Positions 1-13,100 are shown, counted from the stretch's first letter. The stretch: DNA of 64,000 nucleotides from Solenopsis invicta (GCF_016802725.1 NC_052670.1:10498141-10562140), one strand, 5' to 3'. Program-made: numbers and translations. Notes: generated by a model not told the origin, from the letters alone.

Positions 1-3000
1 ACACGAGACTGATCCCGATAAATTTATCCGATAATTACCTTATCATGACTTGATAATGAAATAAAGCTAGAACCTGGCTCAATCTGGCTACAACCACTAG
101 ATACATTTCTATAATAGTTGGGTAATACAACACTCTATGAAATTTTTATATTTTTGACTATGATATATAACTCACACGTGTATACTTAAGGATTAATACA
201 TCTGATATTGAGAAACTAACAAAAGAACAGTGCCAGTGCCAATCTCAAATCAATCAAATTTCGCAGACAATTGGATCTTGAAGGCTAATGAGAAACATTG
301 TTTTAATAATTAAACTATGACTGGTACATACGTCGAACATCAATTTCGTTTTTTATTAATAATATATGCAGTGATTCTTCTTGGAAATCGGTAGTATTAA
401 AAGGTAGCAACACACAAACCGGTCGATCAATGATCAATCTGTAATTTGATTGACAGCGTGTAATTATCGAGTCGGCTTAGTAAAGCAATTAAAAGTCAAT
501 CTAAATTGTCTTTCGTTTGCATCGTCACTGTTTCGTGACTGTGACACCGGCGATTCAGCGTTCCCTTCATCGTTTGGCAATTGGTTCCAGGCGTGACAAG
601 AGTTTTTGATTTCATCAGTCGCTATTTGTCGCGGTTGAAGGTTCTTCCGTCGTATTTTAGCACGGCGAAACATAATCATTCTGCGGTATCGCAAAATATT
701 AAAATAAAGAAATTGGAGAGAAGAATAATCCAAGTCTTATATACAATACTTAAAAAGAATTAAAACATTGACGAGCGAAGAAATAATTTTTCACTTACAG
801 CTTAGCATATTATGTTATTAACATAAAACGTGAAAAAAAACATCCCTCCTTTATTTCTTGTTCTTTCATATTTTGTCTCGTAGAATAGGAGACTATCGAA
901 GGCAACTGGAGTCATTTGTTTCGAACGGTAAAGTTATGGTCGATCAGTCCGTCGATCGTCACGGGGACCGGGGACCAGATCCAGTTGGGCCCGTCCGTCG
1001 TGGATCGCGCTAAGACACGATGTCCAAATGGAGTCGACTTTATGGACGGAGATAATTTCATAATGATTTACCGACCATTCCCTCAAAAAGCTCGCACACC
1101 AATGGGCGCGCTGCTCTCTTTCGTCGCGACGCGACGTGATAAAAGTGCACCGCGTGTGGTGACGGGTCTAATTAATCCGTCAGGAAATTAATTACTAACT
1201 GTTGTGCCCGCTTTGCATTACGTCGTCGTCAAGAAGATGAACGACAATGAATGACAATGACCGTTGTTCCTTTCGTCAATGTGCAGCGAAACGGTTTCAC
1301 AAATCGCATGTTTATAAAATATAAAAATGCTAAAAAATATATATACGCAGATTTTATATCTGATATAAGTAAAGAAAACGTGTACTCTGTAGGCATGACA
1401 CAGTTAAAAAAAAAATGTATATATCACATTATAATTTTTTAACGCATGTTAACGAAACTTCTGTTCCAACTTTTTTTATTACGTTTAAATAAGGATATAT
1501 ATGAATTTTCAAGTTACTTAATTTTATTCATTAAAAATGTTTACAAATGTTTAACAATGTTTTTAAACAGTGTTAAAATGATACTATAATAGATGCTTGC
1601 AAATATATCATTATTATTCAATCGCATATACATTATACATATTTAATTTTCTTTACTCGTATTTCTGAAAACTGCCAATCATCTTGCCAATGTAGAATAT
1701 CAATTCAAGTATAAAGAATATCAATTGAGTATAATTATACGGCCGATTAATGGAATATTCTCATTTCCATCGCGAGATTTAATTGAAAATGCATATCTTT
1801 GAAATGTACGACGTGGAAAGATCTACTTGTTAATAATCTTTTTTTTTGGTCGATAAATGGATTAATGCGCTCTGCGCGTGTCACCGTACATGAAACTTCT
1901 CTCATGTACGAGAAATATAAACGCCATTCCTACGATCAATAAAAGTAAAAGAAATGTACATTGAAATAACTGTCCTTGATTCCGTGCACTTTAACGAAAC
2001 TTTCTAACTTCGACGGTTTCACGTAACATTTGGAAATAAATGTCATGACGATAATTCAAGTTTTTGAGAAAGATTTCTTACGAAGAAAAGTTTAACAAAG
2101 AAAGAAACAACTTACTCTTACGAAGAAAGTTTATAATTAAACTTCTATTCTTGCTTATGTCATAATATCTCGTTTCCACGTGTACTTTCAGTAATAAAGG
2201 GGTATTACAATGATAAAGACCCAAGATAATAATCATGACAAAATTTCTCGAGTGCACGATAGATCGATAGATAGACGCTAACGAAATGAGGCAAAAGTTG
2301 GCGTAAAATGCAACTCTACATTGGATGGAAATCAAGGTGCTCCCTATTAACTTTAACCAAACGAATTTGCCTTTCAAAAACGACGTATTCCCTCTTACAC
2401 GTGAATAAGACGATTTCGAAACTGGCGCTTGTGAGTGTCGAATGAAATAAGATACACTGACGCGTCTCGTTAGACGTCGTTCGTCCATTATCAATTCCCC
2501 TCGCATTAGCATAAGTCCAACGGCTGACCGCTGCGCGGTGAAACGGGAAGGATTTATTTGCGATTCGACCATAACAAATTATTCACAAAATTAAGATAAC
2601 GCGTTCTCTTGCCATTTACCGTTCTGCCTATCTCCCGCAAATTTTCGGAAAGAATTAGTGCCATTTGTAAAAAAATAAAATTCAATTTCGGTTTTCGCGC
2701 TGGCGACCGTTAGCCAACGCGCGTTATTGTTCCGTCGTCACGTTGCCAAGGTTATGAAACTGTACTGCCTTTATTAAAAGAATGTAAAAAAGAATAACGG
2801 CCGCTCGTCATCGTGTCTAATTGTCTGCGGTAATGACTAGGTGCAGCGACCGGCGTAGTGCACTAAAACCTATCCGTCCGTTAAATGGAACTGCGTAAAA
2901 CGGCAACAAACGGGACGAAGAGTTATTTCTGGTCGATGACAACCCAATTCCGCGACTAATGCCCTCCACTGAAAAATGTGCCTCGGACAGAAGAGTGCCA

Positions 3001-3267
3001 CTGCTTTTGTAACGCTAAAACGCGCGACTAATCTTACATAATAGACTTTCTGGTCACGTCTTTATCGTTCTTTTATCAGAGATAGCAGGAAGATAATACT
3101 GAATATAATGCACAATATATTCTTATATAAGAACTTTCTTTTATAAAGAAAAATTTTTAACTAGTTAAAGAAACGGTTTCAATTAAACGCTTGATAGAAA
3201 TATTTTATACACAGGCGATTGCATAAGCGTCATTGTACTTTTGAAAAACTTCATTACAAAATAATTA
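1..3267. other. non-coding stretch, AT-rich with GC islets
   Basis: No supported gene. Open frames here (for example 91 codons on + from 916 and 164 codons on - from 2572) have no recognisable domain and no splice or promoter context, so I treat them as chance. A 20-21 bp tandem duplication sits at 1694-1734 and an 8-bp-stem hairpin at about 1887-1910. A GC/CpG-richer islet lies at about 900-1200, and AATTAA-type motifs (about 1170-1195) are common in it. This is plain inference from composition. Confidence 0.6.
1694..1734. repeat. short tandem duplication, 20-21 bp x2
   Basis: Two adjacent units beginning AGAATATCAATT at 1694 and 1715 differ only around the middle (CAAGTATAA versus GAGTATAA). 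It is a local duplication with no sign of function. Confidence 0.7.
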
Positions 3268-3448
3268 CACTGAAAGAAAGTTTTTTTATGTTCAAAGTAA
3301 ATATATATTTTAACATCATTTTCTTGTTTTAAATAAATATTAGTTAATATTAAATGATATATTTGTAAACTTAGGAAATATTTTTTTAAAACAAGAATAT
3401 TATGTTTAAATAAATATATTTACTTGAACAAATAAAATTTTTTTTTAG
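3268..3448. mobile_element. TA-flanked MITE (mariner-like), about 181 bp
   Basis: The left end begins CACTGAAAGAAAG directly after TA (3266-3267). The right end, read in reverse complement, begins CTAAAAAAAAATTTT, with TA following at 3449-3450. The two arms match imperfectly for about 80 bp: both contain a TTCAAAGTAAATATA / TTCAAGTAAATATA block and then a TTCTTGTTTTAAA block. There is no coding capacity. TA target duplication and a CACTG start fit Tc1/mariner-type non-autonomous elements (established knowledge); the family assignment is inference. The element at 41574-41756 looks like a relative. Confidence 0.7.
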
Positions 3449-4235
3449 TATATGAAATGTTAAAATAGAAACGCTTAGTATTTTTCAAAAATTGGATAAT
3501 AAAATAAATATTTATTCAAGGGCGATTTATAATGTAACCTTAAATATTTATCCAAAGTAATAATCGATAATAATTTGAAGAAATTCTGAATTTTGTGATA
3601 ATATTTATTTGATTTTTATTATGTCGATTTTGTATCGATACGACGTCACTCGGTATAAGCCTGATTATTGTGTGTTTTCGTAACGCGCGACTAGCACGAA
3701 CGTTGTGCATGGTAACGTAAAAATGTCGATGAGGTATACGATAACCGGCAGGAATAATTTCGTCGAGCAAATAAATTTAATCGCACCGTCGCTCGTAATT
3801 AAAAATATTATTATAAAAGTCTCTTAGAGCAGCGCGTGAAACAGAAACAATCCATTCGTACTAATTAATCACGTCTTTACTCAACAGCACGTCTTTTTCT
3901 TTTATTTTTTTTAATTTAACGTTGTACCGAGCAATTTTACACACCTGCAAAAATTGCGCAATTTCTTGACGATCGACGATCGGCGATTGTACATTTTTTG
4001 CGTGTCACGTTTAATCAGTCGTATAATAAATAATGAACATGAATAATGGACATTTTGACGTTAAACGACCTTTGAATTTATGCAGATATAATTAAAGCTG
4101 ATTATACGAATGTCGTGGTAATTATTATTGTTTTCTATTACGTGACAAGGAATTTTATCTTGGAATATTTATCTCTTTCAAAATTTTCATTATTTTTTTC
4201 TGCAGCTAGTTTCAGGATAAAAGTTCGGGCATCAG
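3449..4235. other. AT-rich non-coding stretch
   Basis: Nothing beyond short chance frames and A/T runs; no splice-flanked frame or repeat was seen. Confidence 0.6.
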
Positions 4236-4349
4236 CAATCAAAGTTTTTTGTTTTTGATTAGGAAAAAAAGAATAAACCTAGAGAAGCCTTTAGTTTTTA
4301 AATTTCGATAACTTTTAGCTCGTATTGTGTAGCCAAAACGTCCTTAATT
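4236..4349 (+). repeat. dispersed repeat family D, copy 1
   Basis: This stretch is clearly similar to 19871-19987 in the same orientation. Shared blocks include CTAGAGAAGC, AAATTTCGATA and GTGTAGCC, followed by CCTTAAT. By eye it is roughly three-quarters identical, with a small indel after the AAATTTCGATA block. No terminal inverted repeat was seen, so it may be a fragment of a SINE or other retroelement, or a piece of a larger transposon. The family is unknown to me. Confidence 0.65.
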
Positions 4350-4569
4350 CCATGTCAGTAGAATTTTAAATCAGTAAAATACTTAAGACAGTATCTAAAG
4401 CAACATCTATATGAGAAGTTTCTAAAGCATATTGGTAACGCTGATTATTCTTCAAGTAATAGTCGCGAGTGCATTTTTCTGAACGTTCGAACTTCCACGT
4501 CGAAACGTTTTGCAGTCGCGTAGATTAATAATCCTCTCGTACACACACCGCTCTTGTCCGCACAGACAG

Positions 4570-4572
<3 letters not shown>

Positions 4573-4606
<34 letters not shown>
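4573..4606 (+). repeat. (CT)17 microsatellite
   Basis: A perfect CT dinucleotide tract sits at the edge of a CpG-rich islet (about 4540-5060). The islet itself carries many GCGC/ACGTGC motifs but no supported exon. Confidence 0.95.
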
Positions 4607-4609
<3 letters not shown>

Positions 4610-6581
4610 CCTTCGTAAAATATCATTTTAGAACTCGCGCCGGTAATTTGTTTCTTTCAACAAACGCTTTCCCCGATTTCGCGATGGTCTGACACGCGAA
4701 GATATACAGTCGGCGTCGCGCATACAAGCGCGCAAGCACGTAAACGTGCACGGCCGCGCGCACACGTGCGCGTACATCCGCGCGAGCTGTCTCGGAACGG
4801 CGGTATAATTCAATTCCAGGTGGAACTACCTGCCTGACTAGGTACAGCCGTTGCGGCTCGAACAAGTGGAGGCAAATGAGATCCAGTTAAATTTGAGTTT
4901 AGTAAGTTAGCGCAAAGTTGGCGCAACTCCGTGGCTCGTCACGCGGAGCACCGAGCACCGGCCCGATAGCGTACACGCGGTGTAATTGCAATTAGCATAT
5001 ATCACAGTGGCGTACTCGGCGCTACGAGCTCGCCGGCACGCAACCTCACTGGCGTAGCCAACCTCGAATGCAGAGACAGACGGACTTTCGCGATCGTCTC
5101 TTTCAGCGTTTCCGATTTATAGGAAAAGACCTCGTTATCTACTTCTAGATAGTCGGTCGATTGCAAACTTTTATCTCCAATTTCGTAAACTGCAATTGCT
5201 TTGTAAGTATTCGCGAAGTGTACAAAAAATATACAAATGTCCCTATAAGCACAATATTCCTGGAATATTATGCAATTATTAAAAATTAAAATAAATGTTT
5301 CAAGAATATAATTCAATATTTTTAATATTATTTTAACATGAGAATATTTTGTTGAAAAATGTCCGTCTTTATATAATATCGGTGGAATATTACGAAAATG
5401 TTCTACAAATATTATTGTGATAAAAAATTAATATGAATTATTATACATAAAACATTCATAAACTTTATAATTATTACATTCCCAATAATTTAAAATATTG
5501 ACGTAAATAGTATTATTTACTTCTGATATAATATTATCAAAAGTGGACAAATAATTTTTTATTAATATTACTTAATATTAAATAATATTGTAGTGTTTAT
5601 AGGGGTATGGATGGTACTAATTCAAAAAGAAAAAGATATAAAAAAAAATATTTGCGATAAATTATATGAATTATCCGCGAAGAGAGAATATTCGAGAGAA
5701 GAAAAAAGGTGCTATTCCTCTTTCGAATTACATAATTGTATACTATAAAAGGGAAGATAACGAAGCTAAATCTTATCAAATCGTTCGCTTCCGAAAAAGG
5801 AAGACGTCGTTCCTTCTCCTCCTCAGACGGCTTTTATAATACATCGTCCGGCGATTTTAGGATAGCTTGCACACAAGTTGATTCCGAGCCCGATACTTCG
5901 CAGGAGTATTGTAAGCGTCTCAAGCCGACCGTGCAATCTCGTTTCGGGATAAGCATAGGTATACATCATCTCGAGAATGCTCCGGAATCCCGCGGACGCA
6001 ATAAAATCTCGACGCTGCGCGTAATTACGTCGTATAAAGAAAAAAATCCTCGCGATCGTTCGCGCGCGTCAACGCGCATTTTGTACGTACGTTGCGCGAA
6101 TTCGAGGGACGCGGCGCGATCTCGTAATGTTCAAATCGCGGTCCATCTCGCTGTCCATCCTCCGCAAGGAGGGATGCAAAAATGGCGCACTAACGAAGTA
6201 ATTATGGTGAGAGCCGTGGTGAATTGGTCGGGCGCTCTAACGACGGGCAATTTGTTGGCAGGAGGAAAACGTTTCCGTGGAAGTTTTAATGAAATGTTTT
6301 AATCAGACCCGGTCCGATAATATAAACGCAACGTAATCGTAATTAGCACGCATCGCGCGGTCTTATCGGCAAACGCACTGGCGTAAGCGCCAACAATCCG
6401 CTCGTGATTTTTGCTCGAAACTCCCCTCGTTCGGACACGATCGCTCGCGATACTGTTATGGCTTAAAAGCAGGGGGAACATCATCGTTTTGGAAATGGCA
6501 GACGACACTCTTGCAATTGAAATTCTTCGTGAATTTTATCTGGCATTTTCGCATCACTGAGAATATCATCTTATCAGTGTA
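4607..6581. other. non-coding stretch with one 188-codon open frame
   Basis: A CpG-rich islet (about 4700-5110) gives way to AT-rich DNA and then to a GC-richer block at 5800-6510. The latter holds an open frame of 188 codons on + (5736-6302). That frame starts in AT-rich DNA, has no known domain, no splice sites that help it and no poly-A context. One or so frame of this length is expected by chance in 64 kb read six ways. I do not call it a gene. Confidence 0.55.
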
Positions 6582-6731
6582 CACTGAACATAAGCTAAGA
6601 ACACTCACTGATAAATTAACGCAAGTAAATAATCTATGTTAAATTGTGATGTTGCTATATTGAGATACAATTTCATTTCAAGTGAATATCGTAAACATTA
6701 TTATTGTAGCTCTATTATAGTTCTGTCAGTG
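6582..6731. mobile_element. possible short TA-flanked MITE, about 150 bp
   Basis: The sequence CAGTG-TA-CACTGAACAT at 6575-6591 looks like two element ends abutting on one TA. A matching inward-facing end (GTTCTGTCAGTG followed by TA at 6732-6733) closes the unit. The terminal match is short (about 6-10 bp), so this is a weak call. It is followed by a 21-bp AT-rich tandem duplication (6732-6772). Confidence 0.35.
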
Positions 6732-6772
6732 TATAATTATATATAACGTTAGTATATAATTATATATAATTT
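6732..6772. repeat. AT-rich tandem duplication, about 21 bp x2
   Basis: The block TATAATTATATATAA occurs twice, about 21 bp apart. Confidence 0.7.
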
Positions 6773-6773
6773 T

Positions 6774-7476
6774 TCCTAAGCAAGAGAATTAAATATCCTT
6801 TATAAACTTATCTCAATCTTTATTAGATAAGAAATTAAATTAAACTTGCACTATTATTTTCACATAAATAAAAATTATTTTATCAGATAATTTCGCAAAA
6901 AAGGACTGAAAAATAATAAACCGCTTCTCTTTGCTACAAACACAGCTAAAGAAAATTCGTGACATAACACTTTATGATTATGCAAAAATATACGTAATTA
7001 ATTTTATCTATAATATTCTGAATTAATTTCTATTTAAATGCTAAAGACTCGTAATAAGAAAATTCCCAGATTTGGCACCAATGGGGGGGCAAGGAAGAAA
7101 AAAAGAAATATATTTTCCCATTTAACTGTCGTATAATTACTGAATTATCAGACGGTCATCTTCTAAAACTGTAACGATTTGTAACCAAGAAATTCCGTGA
7201 ATTTCACGCGTGTGACTATGCATTTTCATACCTGAGCATGCGTCTCGCTCTGGTACCTTTAACAATCTAATAAGTGTCAAGCTACAGCTATACATTGCCG
7301 GTGCTTTGTCTAGAGAGTTCTTTATGCCGGTTGCGATGCAGTCTCGTCTACAAAGTAAGTAGTTCAGCTGTTAACGGTTAACGGTTTATCGTTTTATTAT
7401 TTAGTTTTTACTTCACTTTGACTTATTATTCACTCACAAACGTATCTTACAATCGTATATGTGTAATCCATATCTT
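6774..7476. other. AT-rich non-coding stretch
   Basis: No gene seen. A G7 run lies at about 7084-7090. A donor-like CAAA/GTAAGT occurs at about 7346-7352, but nothing upstream of it reads as an exon. Confidence 0.55.
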
Positions 7477-7500
7477 CTCTCTCTCTCTCTCTCTCTCTCT
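7477..7500 (+). repeat. (CT)12 microsatellite
   Basis: Perfect CT tract followed by AT-rich DNA. Confidence 0.95.
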
Positions 7501-7620
7501 TTAAATGTATATAATTTAAAATAATAATTGAGTTTTATATTTTTCGCGCGGCAAATCTGATGCAGCTGAATTAAGTAAGAATATTAATAAATTAATACCG
7601 TCCATAGATAAATGCTGCAC

Positions 7621-7960
7621 CCAACAAACAAAAATGAATTGAAATGAATTTATTTCGATATTTTCAAATTCGCGCTTCAGATTTTTCGAATCCATTTGAA
7701 TCCAAAAATAATATAACATGGATATAAATACATCCGAATTCAACATGATGAATAATTCATTTGTAATTCATTTAGATCCAAAAATAATATAATGAGGATG
7801 AATCCATCCAGATTTTAAATGATAAATAACGCATTTCGTATTTCAATTCATTTGAGTCCATTTAAATTTAAAAATACTCGGGGACTCTAAAACGCGAACT
7901 CGGATAAATTGAAATAACTTGCAATTTTCAATTCATTTGAATTTATTTTCATTTGCTGGC
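7621..7960. repeat. AT-rich repeat unit with weak inverted ends and internal tandem duplication
   Basis: Internally, two units of 76 and 80 bp (7693-7768 and 7769-7848) each start CATTTGAATCC / CATTTAGATCC, followed by AAAAATAATATAA. A third partial unit follows from 7849. The outer ends are loosely complementary: CCAACAAACAAAAATGAATT at 7621 faces TTATTTTCATTTGCTGG ending near 7959. This may be a degenerate non-autonomous transposon with an internal expansion, or a satellite fragment. Confidence 0.55.
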
Positions 7961-9260
7961 AAATTAATGTTCTTATAGATAATGCTATAAAGTAATGCTG
8001 AAACATATAATTTATATAATACTCTATTTAAATCATATTTTAAGATAATATTAGAATATATATAAAAGGTTTTTTTATCAGACTCAAATACGTTTCGTTT
8101 CGAAGTGTTCTTTAATTTAATCATACACTTCCTTGGGAATAAATGTGAATTTGGTATGCCAAGGTTAACGCGATTGCATTTCACGCTTTCCCGATTCTCG
8201 TTGATCCGCAAATATTACGACTTATTATATGCGTCCATTGAGGAATCTGGTCGATTATTGTTGCAAGCGAGGAGAATTAGTCGCCGTGACTAACTCGTAA
8301 TAACGAGCCGCGAAACATGAAGCTTGTCGATTCAATCGAACGATTGAAGCGCAACGTAAATTATCCGCGCTTTTTTCAATAAATGTCGAAATTACACTAA
8401 AAAGCGACGAATGATCAATGATTATCGAACAAATTATAATGGATAAATACAATAAATAATTCGCGATGCTTGAAATCATAATAAAAGATTAATATTATGA
8501 TAAAATAACGATTTATGTACGTTTCACTGAACGATTCTTCTTTATGTTGGCAATGTACTACAGCGAATAAATAAGTACACAATATTATTTTATCGATCTA
8601 CATTTTTGGAATAATATGCAACAGTAAAAGAACAGACACAATACAAAATAGTTAGAAATGAATAAAGTCTTTCCATATTTAGAGAAGAAAAACGGATATA
8701 GTTGTTAGCATTCCGATCGATGTTTCACAGAAATCAGCGTTCGATCGAAACTCTTGACTGCACCGTCATCGTTCAACCATCATTAATTCCGAGAACGCGA
8801 ATTAATTTACAGCGACGTCGCTCTATTAAGATTATCGTCATCTGGTTTCCCGATACGCGAGATAAAACGTCCAGTTAACATTTAACGATCGGTGATAGCA
8901 AACGGTCCTGTAAAAAGGTCGGTCCATCGCGTAGTAAAAATTGCGGGCCCTCGCGGCCAATTTATAACGGCGCGACTTGATTAGAGCAAAATCCTTCGAG
9001 ACGCCGCGAAATTTGCGCGAGACGTCGTAAACGTCGACGTTTACGGGTTCGGTAATATTCATTCGCGGATGCGTTTCGAGATCAGTTTTCCAGCTGTCGA
9101 ACGGGTCTTCTTTTCAGCCAACAGTAAAATAATTCAGCCATGATTATTAAATATTATGGATTAAAAGGGATCGAAATGAAAACGTGCTGAAATCGAAAAT
9201 AACGCATCGAACATAAATGAAGAATTTTAATGATTCTTTTAAGTATAAGTACTTTTTAAA
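7961..9260. other. non-coding stretch
   Basis: AT-rich, with a moderately GC-rich islet at about 8740-9110. No frame there has splice or domain support. Confidence 0.55.
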
Positions 9261-9350
9261 TCTCAAAGAGTGAAATGTCACTCCTGAAAGAGAAAAAATT
9301 GAATTTGTACAATTATTCGAGTGATTTGCCACTCTACGAGAGTCAAGAGT
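9261..9350 (+). repeat. dispersed repeat family E, copy 1
   Basis: It shares a block of the form AGAGTGAAATGT-ACTC, then AAAGAG.GA.AAATTGA and a CGAGTGATTT core, with 13019-13100 (same strand). The first part also matches 14848-14888 in reverse complement. Identity is moderate by eye. No family name is known to me. Confidence 0.5.
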
Positions 9351-11481
9351 AATTCCTACATGAATTCTATTTAGGAATCCTATAGGAGGATATAATTTTA
9401 ATTTGGTACTGTAATTCGAATAATTACACAACTTCATTTTCACTCTACAAAATACAGGAGAGATTTGCTGAATGTGTACCTCTTCAATATTTTACATTTT
9501 TACTTCACATAAGCAACAATTAGTGACAAAAATAAAAAATAAATAAAAACTAAGTAAACAAAAATTTAACAAGTTTTATCTTGTTTTATACATACTATTA
9601 GCATTTTAGAAAATCTAATACATCTAATGTAAATTTTTCATCATTATAATAGGTGAAAATAATGTATTTATACAAGTTTATTTTGAATGGTTATACTTCT
9701 TTGTAAAAAAGAACTGTTGTAAAATATTTTACATCTATCGTATACATACTTACAATTGTTTTAAATATTAAAATCGATATTCTTATAAACTCTATAAAGT
9801 TTTCTCACTCGTACCACCGCAAAACTGTAACAATGATAAGTAATACTATTAAAATTAATAACTGTTATGAATAAAAATATTTGCAAAACATTTACAAAAA
9901 AATTTTTAGACAGTACGTTTTATTTCAGTATGTTAACTTTTCATTATTTATTAATTTTTGAATATTTGATTGCTTTTCCAATAAATTATTAATAAAATAA
10001 GTATTAGTTAATGATTCTTTGTATCTTAATTACTTTAATTCATAAATTCGATATTTTCGTAAACAATACGATTTAAGAAATCACAGGTTGCTTTAGGCGA
10101 CCAATTTTCTAAATCACATCTTCCGCAACTGTTATAGAAAATCTTATAATAAATTAATTTGTTATTGTTGAAAGGTTTAAAATGTAATAATAAATGCCTG
10201 ACATATCAAGCTATAATTTCGAACTTTGATTTGCATCCAAAACATCACTAACAATAAATGTGAAGTATAATAAAATAACTTCGGTGGTACACATTTAAGA
10301 ACTCTTTCCTACAGAGTAAAAAATTATTAAATAGATTATTTTACAAATCCTTAAGAGTAAGCAGATTTAAGTATTTTTTTTCCTGAATTTCTTTGTGCGA
10401 CGTTTTATCTCTTAACGTCCCTTAATTTATGATACTTAATACAATTTTATTTTTTATGTTATTACTACTAATTTTGCCATTTTTATTTTTATTTACAAGT
10501 CTCAAGTCTCCCTATCTTTTCATTTATAAATAACAACTTTATAGGTATTACATCCATCCATTCAGTTGACGATCAGCGTTGCGTCAAGAGCAGTATCTAG
10601 CGCGTCACTCAAATCTATTATCGCGAATGTCGAATATCGGAATGAGAGAGAAGCGTGACATGCAATTTACGCTTGCGCTGTATCAGCCGCAAACGTGCAG
10701 GATCGTCTTATCGTAAACGGTAATACTATGTATGCTAAACCGGCGCGGCACCGCCATGTTCGACGGCCGGCAATTACAATTAACAGCAAAACGGGGATGT
10801 CGTAAAATGCAATTAAACATTATTACCTCTCGTCTAATGGTCGTCGCGGCCGTGAGCGCACGCACACATAAATACACGGAAATAATGCGCGGACGCGATG
10901 CGAGCACGTCGCATCGCATGCTTACTTTGTTAGTACCACTCGACGTTGCGCAGTCAATAAAATCGTCAATGCGCGATGCCGTAATTGCGGCATCCGCGTA
11001 CGACCCGAGGCGTAAATTACGATTTTTAATCAAGACGCGCGCACGGTCAAGCGTGCGCGTTTGACGTGCAGATTCTTTAATTAAAGACTAAGAATTTACG
11101 GCAGAGAGAAAGAGAAAGGGAGGGAGGGTGGGAGAGTACGGCAGAGCACAATCCCTTTTCGCTACAAATAAAACGGACTGGCGTCTTACGATTGGCGATG
11201 GATACAAACTTAACCGCCGGGGCATTATTGTTGCGCGATTCGCGATTCGCCGTCCTAGCAGTAAAACAAAATGTTTGTATTTCATTAAATACCATTTTAT
11301 ATCGTCTCACAACCGCAAACCTCCGCGTGATTGCGCAAAAATGGATTTTAATTAAAAGACATTCAATTGTTACGAGTTATGCCGCCGCCTACGTCTTTGT
11401 GGGTATTGTATAGCAATTTTATTTCATCGCGCGTAACCGCTCCGTGCCTTTCTTCTTTTTTTTGCGCTTCGACTTACTCAA

Positions 11482-11490
<9 letters not shown>
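9351..11490. other. AT desert (9.35-10.5 kb) then CpG-richer islet (10.55-11.08 kb)
   Basis: The desert holds only short AT-rich frames. The islet has overlapping open frames on both strands (10683-11064), which is typical of stop-poor GC-rich DNA rather than of a gene. Confidence 0.55.

Positions 11491-11529
<39 letters not shown>
11491..11529 (+). repeat. (GA)n microsatellite, about 39 bp
   Basis: Pure GA tract, preceded by an imperfect AAGAGAGAAA extension from about 11481. (GA)n can be bound by GAGA-type factors in insects (established for Drosophila); no such role is shown here. Confidence 0.95.
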
Positions 11530-11530
<1 letters not shown>

Positions 11531-11531
<1 letters not shown>

Positions 11532-12749
11532 CAGACACTGAGATTATACCGCGTTTCCGTGGACCAGTCTACGAAACACGCTCCGTAAAACGCCGCGTCC
11601 GTGTTTTATGATACTCTCTGTATAACACGAATTCGACGCGGATCGATCGGGCATTATTGAGTTCACGTGGCTTTCATTCGGTTATATCGTTACCGAAGCG
11701 TCTCGGCGATCGGCTTAAAAATAGAGACGTTAACAAAATGAGACGCGTTGGCAGCTCGACGCTGTTTTTGCCGGTTCCGCGAGCGCCACAATGGCGTTCA
11801 CGGAGGAACGCTCGGAGGACAATGGTCAGTTGATGGTTTTCGTGACCCAGGCCCGTTCCCTCTCGTCCACCCCGCTCCGTGCACCCCCGAAACGAGATAT
11901 CGGAGACGCCTATCAAGCTATTACGCGTTGAAGAATTAACGCCATTAGTGACTCGACTTTTCTCGGTGGCCCAATCTTTTTTTCGGCCCGGCTACTCCGT
12001 CGCTCCGAACGAGTCGGATTTCTCGACTCACGAGTATATATTGTGGCCGCTACGAGCCAGATAAAGTCGTTTATGTAACGATAATTTTTTTCCGTTCCAA
12101 AAGTTTCCCCTCGCCACGCAAGAAATTAATAATTTTCAATGTGACGCTCGCACACGTGAGCGCGGTATCAGGAGAAGAAACAAAAAGTACACGCTTCAAG
12201 CTGTCCGCGAGACTGTATGGAGATAAATCGCCCTATACGTAAATGCGTGTTTAAAGTTTAACGACCGAGTTACTATCGCGCGTTATCCTTTCATCTATCG
12301 TTATCTTTCGAAGCTGCACCAAATACAATCGCAACGCGTTGAAAACAACCCTTTTCGCATTATCTGTAATAAACAGGACCAAACGAGGTATGGCCCTGAC
12401 TTTACGAGTTTCCCCTCAGTTAGCGGGCGCGATAAAGACTATCGCTGGTTCACAAGCCGCGCCGTTCATTATAACGCACGAAAAAAGGCAATCAACGGTT
12501 GTCTCGTTATTGGATTACGATTGTTATCATCTCGGATAGACAATCAAAGATAAATCTAATTTTAAGTACGAAAGGCGATCGATTGTGTTATATCGCGATC
12601 CAGTTGGTTCATTAAGTTGTGATCAAGGCAAATACAATTTCAATCGTAGATGCAAATCATAAACATTAAAGAAAAAACATTGTTTATATTATAAAAATTG
12701 AAATAAGGATATAAAGATCATTCGTGGAAAACTACCAATAATAATGATA
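11531..12749. other. GC-moderate non-coding stretch
   Basis: Open frames on both strands between 11670 and 12540 lack any domain. No supported exon. Confidence 0.5.
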
Positions 12750-12997
12750 CACTGAAAGGTTTTGCTAAGGTATCTAAAAATTTAGTTGAATACGTACAGA
12801 TCTAAAAATAATTTTGTTAGGCCATCAAAGTAGTTATGTTGAACTGTCAAACTGAATTGCTGGAATGTCGAAATTTTTTGCAACATTGCTTGCATCATGC
12901 TTGAACATCCGTAATTATTTTGATGGACCATAAAATTATTTTCAGATCTATATCCAGCTAAATACTTAGATACTTCAATAAAATCGTTCTTTCCGTA
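12750..12997. mobile_element. foldback MITE family B, about 248 bp
   Basis: The left arm begins CACTGAAAGGTTTTGCTAAG after TA (12748-12749). The right arm, reverse-complemented, reads CGGAAAGAACGATTTTATTG and is followed by TATA. The arms are complementary over about 100 bp, including AGATCTAAAAATAATTTT against AGATCTGAAAATAATTTT. A second copy of the family is at 42831-43521, where other elements interrupt it. There is no coding capacity. The TA flanks suggest the Tc1/mariner group (inference). Confidence 0.75.
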
Positions 12998-13018
12998 TAT
13001 TATAGACAAACTTACTCT

Positions 13019-13100
13019 CATAGAATGAAATGTAACTCTAAAAGAGTGAAAATTGAGCCTGTGCAATTTTTCGAGTGATTTTTCTACGAGATTCAAAGAA
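13019..13100 (+). repeat. dispersed repeat family E, copy 2
   Basis: This is a same-strand relative of 9261-9350. It shares the GAATGAAATGTAACTC, GAGTGAAAATTGA and TCGAGTGATTT blocks and lies 20 bp beyond the family-B MITE. Confidence 0.5.

Noticed and set aside
2078..2572. 164-codon minus-strand frame with hydrophobic stretch
   Set aside because: No signal peptide or family resemblance; codon use changes along its length as AT content rises. Likely chance.
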